From contig JAAALK010000286.1 in assembly GCA_019279435.1 (NCBI GenBank), positions 44,887,712-44,951,711 of the forward strand: 64,000 nucleotides of DNA, read 5' to 3'. A program made the translations under genes and the position numbers. The notes beneath the pieces are model-generated. The model was not told the DNA's origin, did no database searches, and worked only from the letters and a program-made list of their open reading frames with translations. Positions 19,549 through 29,576 of the stretch are shown one piece after another. Source of the DNA: Zizania palustris. Taxonomy: Eukaryota; Streptophyta; Magnoliopsida; Poales; Poaceae. The stretch's first letter is position 1; each line of letters opens with the position of its first letter.

Positions 19549-22150
19549 AGGCCTATGATGCAAATAATAATTGAGTTATCTCTTGTATGTCATCAAGCCG
19601 TGCGACACATCCATTCCTATCAACAACTTCTTCTTTCTCGTGTTGCTGACAGGGAATGGATGTGCTCACGGTTCCATGGCAGCCATGAACATTTTGAAAA
19701 GCTACACAAAATATGCTGAGGCCTAAACAACACTGTGACCAGTTTACTACCGCTATTATTTCTAAGGCTACTATATACTAATCCTCAAGTTCATGCATCT
19801 GGCTGAAGGCCAACATTAGATTCTGCAATTCTTTTTAGGGGCCTATGATGCAAATAGTAATTGAGTTATCTCATGTATGTCATCAAGCCGTGAGACACAT
19901 CCATTCCGGTCAACAACTTCTTTCTCGTGTTGCTGACAGGGAATGGATGTGCTCACGGTTCCATGGCAGCCATGAACATTTTGAAAAGCTACACAAAATA
20001 TGCTGAGGCCTAAACAACACTGTGACCAGTTTACTACCGCTATTATTTCTAAGGCTACTATATACTAATCCTCAAGTTCATGCATCTGGCTGAAGGCCAA
20101 CATTAGATTCTGCAATTCTTTTTAGGGGCCTATGATGCAAATTGTAATTGAGTTATCTCATGTATGTCATCAAGCCGTGGGACACATCCATTCCGTTCAA
20201 CAACTTCTTCTTTCTCGTGTTGCTGACAGGGAATGGATGTGCTCACGGTTCCATGGCAGCCATGAACATATTTGAAAGACAACACAAAATATGCTGAGGC
20301 CTCAACAACACAAGAGAGAGAGAACAACACAATCTCCTAACTTGAGGATTAATATAGTAGCTTCAGAAGTAATAGCTCACTACTGTAGCCAAGAAGAGTG
20401 TTCATACATTTTCCACCTTTGACACTGTGATCAGTTTACTACTGCTATTATTTCTGAGGCTACAGTAGTAAACTGATCACAGTGTCAAAGGTGGGAAATG
20501 TATGAAAAATCTTCTTGGCTACAGTAGTCAGCTATTACTTCCGAAGCCACTATATTAATTCTCAAGCTAGGAGATTGTGTTGTTCTCTCTCTTTAGTTTT
20601 GTTGATACCTCAGCATATTTTGTGTTGTTTTTCCCTCTAATGTTCCATGGCAACAAAATATGCTGAGGCCTCAACGACATTGTGATCAGTTTACTACCGC
20701 TATTATTTCTAAGGCTACTATATACTAATCCTCAAGTTCATGCATCCGGTTGAAGACCAACATTAGATTCTGCAATTCCTTTTAGAGGCCTATGATGCAA
20801 ATTGTTATTGAGTTATCTCATGTATGTCATCAAGCCGTGTGACACGTCCATTCCTATCAACAACTTCTTTCTCGTGTTGCTGACAGGGAATGGGCGTGCT
20901 CACGGTTCCATGGCAGCCATGAACATTTTGAAAAGCTACACAAAATATGCTGAGGCCTAAACAACACTGTGACCAGTTTACTACCGCTATTATTTCTAAG
21001 GCTACTATATACTAATCCTCAAGTTCATGCATCTGGCTGAAGGCCAACATTAGATTCTGCAATTTCTTTTAGAGGCCTATGATGCAAATTGTTATTTAGT
21101 TATCTCATGTATGTCATCAAGCCATGGGACACATCCATTCCTATCAACAACTTCTTTCTCGTGTTGCTGACAGGGAATGGATGTGCTCATGGTTCCATGG
21201 CAGCCATGAACATTTTGAAAAGCTACACAAAATATGCTGAGGCCTAAACAACACTGTGACCAGTTTACTACCGCTATTATTTCTAAGGCTACTATATACT
21301 AATCCTCAAGTTCATGCATCTGGCTGAAGGCCAACATTAGATTCTGCAATTCCTTTTAGGGGCCTATGATGCAAATTGTTATTGAGTTATCTCATGTATG
21401 TCATCAAGCCATGAGACACATCCATTCCTATCAACAACTTCTTTCTCGTGTTGCTGACAGGGAATGGATGTGTTCATGGTTCCATGGCAGCCATGAACAT
21501 TTTGAAAAGCTACACAAAATATGCTGAGGCCTCAACAACATTGTGTTCAGTTTACTACTGCTATTATTTCTAAGGCTACTATATACTAATCCTCAAGTTC
21601 ATGCATCCGGTTGAAGACCAACATTAGATTCTGCAATTCCTTTTAGAGGCCTATGATGCAAATTGTTATTTAGTTATCTCATGTATGTCATCAAACCATG
21701 TGACACATCCATTCCTATCAACAACTTCTTTCTCGTGTTGCTGACAGGGAATGGATGTGCTCATGGTTCCATGGCAGCCATGAACATTTTGAAAAGCTAC
21801 ACAAAATATGCTGAGGCCTAAACAACACTGTGACTAGTTTACTACCGCTATTATTTCTAAGGCTACTATATACTAATCCTCAAGTTCATGCATCTGGCTG
21901 AAGGCCAACATTAGATTCTGCAATTCCTTTTAGGGGCCTATGATGCAAATTGTTATTGAGTTATCTCATGTATGTCATCAAACCATGTGACACGTCCATT
22001 CCTATCAACAACTTCTTTCTCGTGTTGCTGACAGGGAATGGGCGTGAACATGGTTCCATGGCAGACATGAACATTTTGAAAAACAACACAAAATATGCTG
22101 AGGCCTCAACAACACTAGAGAGAGAAAACAACACAACATCCTAACTTTAG
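19549..22150 (+). repeat. Tandem array of a 287-bp unit
   Basis: The word GCCTATGATGCAAAT recurs at 19551, 19841, 20128, 20788, 21075, 21362, 21649 and 21936, a period of 287 bp (290 once) except where a palindrome interrupts. Each unit holds CACATCCATTCC and GGAATGGATGTG as an inverted pair, plus CCATGGCAGCCATG. The array lies in the presumed leader intron of the TNPA/Ulp1 gene. The inverted relative has its counterpart at 54780-56995. Confidence 0.92.
20277..20640. repeat. Large palindrome in the middle of the tandem array
   Basis: Arms of about 170-180 bp (left about 20277-20458, right about 20462-20640) are near-perfect reverse complements meeting at GAGGCTACAGTAGTAAACTG. Both contain GTGTCAAAGGTGG or its complement. 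The counterpart in the second element is at about 56450-56780, so the palindrome is an inherited part of the family. Confidence 0.85.
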
Positions 22151-22211
22151 GATTAATATGACATCAGACCTTTTTTGCATAACCAAAATTCTGATACATT
22201 AGCATCTTCAT

Positions 22212-25200
22212 ATGAATAGTTTATCTATGGCGGAAGAAGGACGTTCCATCGAGGAGCTCATCTACGAGTCTCCCGCAAAAACAAATAAAGAGGGTTCATC
22301 TGAAGGATCCTCCGATAGCGAATCTTCGTACCACTCTCCGGAGAATGAACATCCAATGGAGCCTAGGAAGAAGAGAACGAGAGAAGACGCCGATGAGGAT
22401 TACATTCCTGAAGCTCAAGCGGAGGTAATTATTACGTTAGTAACAAGTCAGAGCAGCTTCTAACCGAGGATTACATTCCTGAAGCTCACATTGTCTATCA
22501 TCGTAGGATCGTCCAAAGCGAGGAAGCAAGCGTCGATTATTCCAAGTCGAGAAAAGAACAACTATTGTCCCAGCTATTGAGTCAGCTGAGCGAACAGATG
22601 TTGAGCCCGCTGCCACAACATCGTCTGCAAATGCGAAGAGGAGAGGGAAACGGGAGAAGAACAAGCTACATACAGCTATCTATGAGGTTGAAGAAGTGCA
22701 TGTTGATGGGGCTCCAAAGAAGCCAAAAGAAATCACAGCGAAGTGGCGTAACGACTGTGGATGTCTCGCCAGGGAGCGATGTAAGATAGTTTGGAAAAAT
22801 TGGAAGACTGTCCCTGAAGCTACAAAGAACGAATTGTGGCAGCATATAAAAGCGCATTATAAATTCCCGGAAGACCGCTTAGAAGACGCTAAAGCTGCCA
22901 CATTGAAGACTATCGGGAAGGCTCTCCGTACATTTAGGACTAAACTGAACACACAATACCTTCAGAAAGATGAGTCGCCACTCAACGACTACGGCTTTAT
23001 AACGCCAAATGAATGGAATGAATTCAAAATGCAGCATTGCTCCGAAGAAGCCAAACAAGAGAGCATAATGTTCAAAGAACTTAATAAGAAGAATAAGTTC
23101 CCCCATAAACTTGGGCCAGGTGGATATAAGGCTAAGGAGGATGAGTGGAGTAAAAAGGAGGAGGAGGACCGTGCGGCTGGGTTACCTGAACAGTTTTCAG
23201 GTGCTGATCAGCGCACTAAGAGATGGCTCCTAGGTCGAGCTAAAAAAACACCCGAGGGCCAATATATGCTCTCCGACTCACGGACTAGTGAAGTATTCCA
23301 GAAAGCACAGGAAATCGCTGAGTTGGAGAAGACTGGAAAGTTCAAGCCCGAGGGATGTAATGACCAGCTTACATCTGCTCTCGGAAACGAGGAACATCGA
23401 GGGCGCACCCGAGGTGTCTCTTCTATAGCACCCTGGAAAAATACTTTCAAGAAACAGGAGGGTGCCACATACAAGAAGCGTCAAGCACGCACAGACGACG
23501 CCGCAGAGCGCCGTGCAGAGTGGGAGCGACACTTTTTTGAATTTATTAACGAGAATCCAAACATAATGCAGGCTGCAGCTGGACAAATAATTGTGCCAGA
23601 GGTACGACTCGACGTACCAAGCAGTGTTGGCTCAGTACAAGACAAATTTCCTGTAAATTATATTAAAGAGGACACACCCTGCAGCCTGCATGTACCGATA
23701 GGGCGCAAAGGGCATTCCCAAGAGGCTGCACGAGGCATTGCTATGCCTGGGATTTATTTCACAATCGGCCTATTCCTGCTGACTATACCAAGGTTCAGGT
23801 CAATGAGATCACCAACGACAGATTTATTAATGACCCCTTGGATCTTCCAATGCCTGATGAGGGGATTGAGACAATCGGAGATGCTCTAAATAACTTTGTC
23901 CTATGGGCGAGCCGAGATATCAAATTACTAGCAGACAAGTTCTCAGAGTAAATCACCTATTGTCTCATCACAATCCCCCACATATCTTTCATCTCAGGAT
24001 GTGCAAAATATAGGATCATTATCACCTGTTGATGAGCGTGAAATAGAGGAAAAGGCAGAGGAAGAGCCAGTGCCCAATAAAGTGGCAGAAGTGATAGAAT
24101 CGAAAGTGACTTCTGATCCTCAAGTGACAAAGCTAGTGCCAGTGCTTGAGCCCACTGATGAGCCCAACACAAATGTGCCAGAGCCAGATCAAATGCCAGT
24201 GCTAGTTCCGACTGAGCCTCAAGTGCCAGTTCCGGCTGATCCTCAAGTGCCAGTGCTAGTTGCTGCCGAGCCTGAAAAACAAGATGCATGCCCAAAGCCA
24301 GCAATCCACAAGATAACTGTTCAAGCTGGGCAGTGTTCTGCGCTGAAATCTGAAATGCATAAATTTTTTAATACTTTGGGGCAAACACGTTCTATGCCCG
24401 AAGCGGCTCCCATAAAGGCTCCAGTACAAAAGCATGCGGGCTCACTTTCTGTTGATAAGAGGACCTACGGAGACGAGGATTATATCGAATACGAACCAGG
24501 CAAACCATTATTACCCCAAGGAGTACTTAATTGTATGCCTTGGACGATGAAAACATTTCATGACTGGTACCTCGAAGCGTCTTCGTTAGGTGTAACACAA
24601 ATAGAACTGACGGTTCCACAAGAAATATTCAACTGCCCAGAGTTTAAGCTTGCACTATTTTTCGACGACTTCCATCGGATGTTTCGTCTGAAGCGAACCG
24701 ACATCACAAGCATGATGCTCTGGTGCATGTAAGTACTTTATACTTTGTCAATACAAAGAAAAAATAAATAATGTCTTATATTGACTATTGTTTTATAACA
24801 TATGCAGTTGTAATTCACGCGGTGACGAGTCTAAATTGTATGGGTACCTAAACCCGTCATTAATAAGCCAAAGTGCGCTGAACCCGACACTAAACCAGAA
24901 TGATAGCAAGTACTGGACTGCGGGTAAGAAAAAATTTCAAAGAAAGATGTTCAATAAAGACGAAGACAAACTTAAGAAGAACAAAAGGAGTTGTGCCGCG
25001 TTGTATATTGCGCGGTGCATGTATCAATGGAAGGACAGAGAAATTATATGTGGGGCATATAACTTTAAGTAAGTATACCCACTATATCCACTTAAACACG
25101 TTTTATCGATTATGAAACTAACATAATCATATATTACTTCTTTCGATAGTGATCATTGGATTGCACTTCTGATATACCCAAAAAGCTCAAGGGTTTATGT

Positions 25201-25799
25201 GCTCGACTCGCTCGACAAACCCAAAAAAGAATATCAAGATATATTAAATGTTATTCAGAGTGCACATAGATACTACGTGGAAAAGTTAGGTGGCCCACAT
25301 GATCCACAGAGGCCGAAAGAAATGCTTATCAGAACCAACTTTCCGGTAATATTATATTTTTAAATTTGTTAATTCAATTGATAAAGCCAAACTATATATC
25401 GTTCTAACTTTGTCTATTTTGAAGTGTCACAAACAATCTCTTGGTTCCGTGCATTGTGGCTACTATACTTGTGATTTCTTGAGCAATAACTTAGGAAAGT
25501 TTGGGCGGACAGTATCTGAGGATACTAAAGAAGTAAGTTGATTTCTTGTGTGTTAATCTAATATAACTTGCAGCGTATGTACTTATATTTTACGTATGCA
25601 GGCGTCAGGTCCATCAACCGTTGCCGAGAAGAGCCAACTCTCTGAATCACAAATGTACGAAATCGTATCAAGGATGTGCCGCTTCACGATGCATGAGATT
25701 CTTCATGAGCTTGGAGTATTTTTCGATCCTGAGAGTGAAGTGGCCAAGCATCCAACTTTGTATGATTGGGCCGGAAGAATGAAAAGGCGAACCAATTAA
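22212..25799 (+). CDS. TNPA-like protein with C-terminal Ulp1/C48-type cysteine protease domain
   Basis: Exons 22212-22424, 22507-24728, 24808-25068, 25150-25345, 25425-25532 and 25602-25799, with GT/AG borders and matching phases; about 1065 codons in total. Part 1 is acidic (SSDSESSYHSPENEH) with nuclear-localisation-like basic runs. Part 2, from 22720, is the plant Ptta/En/Spm domain (ITAKWRNDCGCLARERCKIV ... RTKRWLLGRAKKTPEGQYM), expected to bind the subterminal motifs. A linker rich in VPEP/VPVL repeats spans about 24040-24280. Part 3 is the protease fold: His in NDHWIAL, Asp in VLDSLD, Gln in HKQSLG and Cys in VHCGYYTCDF, the usual His-Asp-Gln-Cys set of SUMO-specific proteases. In exon 2 the protein frame shifts at about 23750 and back at about 23945, so this copy may be defective. 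Whether one mRNA joins the TNPA and protease parts needs transcript data; two genes are an alternative. Confidence 0.75.
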
Positions 25800-26130
25800 G
25801 ATATGAGTTAGCCTTCCAAGAAAACATAAACCGCATGAGCATGTATTTGTGAAACAATGAATTGTGTTGATGGATGGTTATTGCGAAACAAAAACCAGAA
25901 GAATGTAAACATTGTGAATTTTTGAAAATTGATGAGATTGATGGTTGTTGTGTTGATGTGTTGTTGTTGTGGATGTGTATGTGGATATGTGGATGTTTTG
26001 CTGCTGTGTATGTGGATATGTGGATATGTGGATATGTGGATGTTTTGCTGCTGTGTATGTGGATGGCTGTGTGAAGCATATAATTTCTGTGTTTTGGTTT
26101 GTGGGATCACAGCATTCTGTGTTATGGCTT
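25800..26130 (+). repeat. Low-complexity TGTGGATATG region (3' UTR)
   Basis: Repeated GTGGATATGTGGATG and GCTGCTGTGTATG words after the protease stop codon. The other copy has the same type of sequence, inverted, at 42745-43000. It is open in several frames but compositional only. Confidence 0.7.
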
Positions 26131-26134
26131 ATAC

Positions 26135-26462
26135 ACAGCAGTGGCGGGCGTGCTGACATCATCTGCCCGCCACTGCTATTGATAACGGCAGTGGCGGGCA
26201 GATGAGGTCAGCGCGCCCGCCACTGCTGTTGACATAGTGGTGGCGGGCGTGCTGACCTCATCTGCCCGCCACTGCTATTGATAACGGCAGTGGCGGGCAG
26301 ATGATGTCAGCACGCCCGCCACTGCTGTTAACACAGCGGTGGCGGGCGCTCTGACCGCCACTACTAACCAGCGATAGCAGTGGCGTTAGAGCAGTGGCGG
26401 ACTGGATGCCCGCCACTATAGGTCGATTTTGCCCGCCGCTACAGTGTCGCTTTGTAGTAGTG
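26135..26462. repeat. 3' subterminal cluster and terminal inverted repeat
   Basis: About fourteen copies of GCAGTGGCGGGC and its complement, several paired as 60-bp palindromes around GATGAGGTCAGCGC words, ending TTTGTAGTAGTG at 26462. Confidence 0.9.
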
Positions 26463-26920
26463 TGATTTTGGTAGAGGCGCTACATAATTCGGTTCTTTTG
26501 TATCAATGTTTTCTTTGCCACGCACCATGTAAATTAATTGAAATTCACCACTGACAATTGTCCATCAGATTTCAGTTGATGTGCATTTCCATGTGTGCTT
26601 TTCTATGAAGAGGCAATCTTATGGTGCGAGACTAGTGTAATGTATAGAAAAAAGCAAAAAAAGAAAAAAGTTAACTCCCGTCGGCCAAACATTAGCTAAC
26701 GGAAGTTATTGCACCTAGTTCTTGCACGCCTACGCGTTTATGTATTGTCAGAAACAATCTCTGGCGTGGTAAACAATATTTGGTATGATTCCTTAATAAG
26801 AAGAGGAGATTAGGATCTTGTTTACAACGAAATAAACTATTCTCTTGAATCTCCATCCGCCAGTATATATATGAAACCATCACAATTACATGCATATACG
26901 GCAGAATATTTTCCTAATAC
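26463..26920. other. Flank of the CACTA: relic terminal repeats and a copia LTR stub
   Basis: 26463-26640 is unassigned. About 26671-26708 has a weak pair of CTCCCGTCGGCC / TAACGGAAGTTA, probably the other end of the relic seen at 4128-4262. About 26710-26918 may be the LTR side of the minus-strand copia remnant next to it, since CCTCCCCTCAA (polypurine tract on the minus strand) sits at 26921. Confidence 0.45.
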
Positions 26921-27215
26921 CTCCCCTCAATCACAATGTGCCCAGGTTGAGATTGCTCTTGAAATTCAGTAGTTGACAAACTGACAAAGCTTTTGTAAAT
27001 TCATTGGCTACTTGATCTCATGTAGAAATAAAATCAATCTCCAAAAGTTTTTGTGATACTCTTTCACAAACAAAATGATAATATAATTAACTTCTATATA
27101 TTTTGTTCTAACATGAAATACATGATTAGAAGAAATATACTTAGCTCCAAGGTTATCACACCATTGTCAAGCAGTAGGTGGACTTGGAATTTGAAGCTCC
27201 CGCAACAAAATTTGT
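26921..27215 (-). pseudogene. Ty1/copia RNase H end and polypurine tract, remnant
   Basis: The minus strand reads LLRELQIPSP, then WCDNLGAKYISSNHVFHVRT and KYIEV, the characteristic copia RNase H ending, followed by decayed text ending near TTGAGGGGAGG, a polypurine tract. Frameshifts and stops follow. The rest of the element is absent. Confidence 0.7.
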
Positions 27216-27239
27216 TTTCAAATAAATATTGCCAGTAAG

Positions 27240-27672
27240 TTATTCCTCCCGTAAGTCAGTTTTTTTGCAAGGCATTAGTGTCTGTTTTAAAGCAGTACAT
27301 TGTGTCATGCAGAAACAGTCAGTGTTTAGTGGCAATAGCTAGCAGAAACTACAGGCAGTTTGCAGTAGTTGATGGGCATTAGAGGGCCGGCTGTTAGCAT
27401 GGTTTTTATGGCTCTTAACTATGTAATTGCAGTGCGTTAAGTCCTGTCTTTGAATATAAAATCTGCTGGCTGCTCACTTTGTGTAGTACGACATCAAAAT
27501 TGTTGTCTCCTCTTCACTATGTGTGCGCAAGTGCTAGCTGTGAGGGTGCACTGTCCAAGCTAGTTCGGCTGTGAACAAGTGCTGCTAGTGCACTGTCTTC
27601 TTGTTCTTGGCAGTAGAGTGAATAGGCTGAAATTGAGAGTACTCCAGAGAAGGCTGTGCACTGATAATTGCA
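27240..27672 (+). other. Possible copia LTR/leader fragment
   Basis: No coding region. A TATAAAA box at about 27455 and the directly following copia gag-pol piece in the same orientation suggest LTR or leader sequence. No terminal TG/CA pair or target duplication could be fixed. Confidence 0.35.
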
Positions 27673-28325
27673 GTGCAATATGTCACATGCGCGTTCAACA
27701 TCATCCGATCGGTTCTCCAGTGCAATCGGCCAACATCTAGGATCAACAGGGTCTTCTTTTCTGCTCTCACCATGGCTGGCACACAGACTCCACCGAGTGC
27801 TACAGAATGGTACCTCGACACTTGTGCTTCTGCTCATATGTCGCATCAGCCTGATATTTTCTACTCCCCTTGTCATGTTTCTTTTCCCACATCCATTACT
27901 GTTGCCAATGGTGACACCCTACCTGTTACTCATATGGCAACCATGTTTCTTCCACATGCAAATTCTTTACTTGTGCACAATATTCTCATTTCGCCTTCTA
28001 TGGTTAAGAATTTGATTTTTGTCCAGCAGCTCACCTGCGACAATAATGTTTCAATTGAATTTGATCCATACGGTTTCTATATCAAGGATCTTCCAACTCG
28101 AACGGTGAAGCTTCAATGTAATAGCTCCGGTGACCTCTACCTCCTCTGGCTACCGGCTCCGGTTGCTCTTTTGTCTACACCCAACACCGTCGACATCTGG
28201 CATCAGCATCTCAGTCATCCCAGGCAACGGTCCCTTTCCAAAATTCTGCATAGCTTTGATTTCACATGTAATAAGTCAGCTCCTCATTCATGTCATTCTT
28301 GTCACCTAGGCAAACATGTGCGTTG
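27673..28325 (+). pseudogene. Ty1/copia protease and GAG-pre-integrase fragment
   Basis: Contains YLDTCASAHMSHQPD, a copia protease active-site region in which the usual D-S/T-G-A reads DTCA (Gly to Cys, likely inactive). It is followed by ILISPSMVKNLIFVQQL and the pre-integrase zinc-binding HQHLSHP...CHSCHLGKHVR. The frame is cut right after GKHVR at about 28323, where a TGTCGGCACCC sequence begins. Integrase, RT and RNase H are missing. Confidence 0.8.
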
Positions 28326-29560
28326 TCGGCACCCGGGGATGGAATTCCCGAATACCTGGAGCGTACAACGTACTAGTCCCATGATCAGTGGCTAGTACAC
28401 GTATCCACAACCTTGTCATCACATCCATACAACATACAGATACATAAATAGATAACAAGGTTCATAACTAAATGATACATGAGTCTTACATCAGACATAG
28501 GGCCGACCGGCCAAATAAAAGAGTTCAAACGCAGCAGAAAGAGTAGCAAAAGCACAAAAGTTCCTCGGCATGCCCATCTACCAAAACCACATAGGCAACC
28601 GGCTAGGAACCACCCTAGAAAGACTCATCTTCGAAATCCCCGGCAATAGACGATAAGTACTCGTCGCTAGGCATATCGCTCCCTGCATAAAAATCTAAAA
28701 GAGCATCCACACGAGGTGGGTCAACACATAAATGTATTGGCAAACACCTACCCACAGCTTGGGAAGACATAATTCTTAAATGCAAGCTGAGATAAAAAAA
28801 GGGTTGCATTTGTTGTTTATTTTCAACATAAAACAATGTTTGATTCGGAATAGTAAATAATAGTGTTGATAGCAAAAAAATGGCATTAATGGTCGAAATT
28901 GTCAAAATATCAATTTTTGGTAATATGTGCCGAAAATATGCCTTTCCTGGCACAGGCCGGTCCAACCGGCATTGTAGGCCCGGTCAGACCGGCTCAATGG
29001 GTCTGGTCAAACCGGCCCAAGTCTGAAAACTAGAGATAGAGTTGGTTTCAGGCTGTTTTGATCTCTAATTAAATCTTAACCACTTTTGGCCGAATCCAAC
29101 TCAGAGTAGGTGTCAGGAAACTTGAGACCAGCCCCTATAAATATATGGGTGAGGCCGATTCAAAGGGTATCTCCACAGATCAATACTTCAAAACCCTAGT
29201 TTTGAATCGTACCTTTACTTTTCAATCTACCTTTTTTCCTACATTACTTTACTCCTAGCATAGTGTCGGTCTGACCAGCCCACATATGTTGGTTTGACCG
29301 TCGTGATTACTTCGGTCCAACCGCCCTTGGTTTGGCAGGTTGCTTGTTTTTTCACACACTTCGGCCAATTGGGTCTTAGCCCTAGGGTTTGATCTGGTTG
29401 CCTGGCGACTCCGTTATTTCCTTACCACTATTTAAGGATCGTCGGAACGTGATGTCGGTGTTGTGTTACACTTAGGGGTTTACTCCTAAGTATCCGCATG
29501 CTTTTGGATCATTGGATCGGCGTCAGTGTGTTTGGCGCATTTTTGGATCGGCGTCGAGTC
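28324..29560 (+). mobile_element. LTR-like sequence of an unassigned retroelement
   Basis: Starts TGTCGGCACCCGGGGATGG exactly where the copia frame ends, and has a TATA box (CCTATAAATATATGG, about 29136) with leader-like DNA after it, as an LTR in plus orientation would. The right end is unclear; it runs into a short primer-binding-site stub of the next element. It includes six CCGGTCxxACCGG-like words between 28945 and 29330. A solo LTR is the simplest reading. Confidence 0.45.
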
Positions 29561-29573
29561 GGCTCTGATACCA
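29561..29573 (-). other. tRNA-Met primer-binding site stub
   Basis: The minus strand reads TGGTATCAGAGCC, the initiator-tRNA-Met-complementary site of many plant retroelements, three bases from the LTR start at 29577. Beyond it the internal region of that gypsy element is missing. Confidence 0.75.
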
Positions 29574-29576
29574 TCT

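Larger units (their letters stand above)
11592..26462 (+). mobile_element. Complete 14,871-bp CACTA element with three genes
   Basis: Starts CACTACTACAAACTGTCACT and ends with the reverse complement of CACTACTACAAAGCGACACT, so the termini share a perfect 12-bp core within a longer imperfect inverted repeat. The target duplication is TGA (11589-11591 and 26463-26465). Inside, left to right: subterminal repeats, TATA box and TNP2-type transposase (12444-15821, intact), a small Cys-rich gene (16915-17416), tRNA-like modules, a 287-bp tandem array, a TNPA-like plus Ulp1-like gene (22212-25799), and the 3' subterminal cluster. The clean target duplication and open transposase suggest recent insertion. 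Full autonomy is doubtful because the second large gene has two compensating frame breaks at about 23750 and 23945. Confidence 0.93.

Noticed and set aside
19549..22150. CRISPR-like or satellite array
   Set aside because: Unit length 287 bp without distinct repeat-spacer structure, in a plant transposon; it is an internal tandem repeat of the CACTA family.
25800..26160. Overlapping open frames in TGTGGATATG repeats
   Set aside because: Low-complexity 3' UTR sequence; the same kind of frames appear on both strands.
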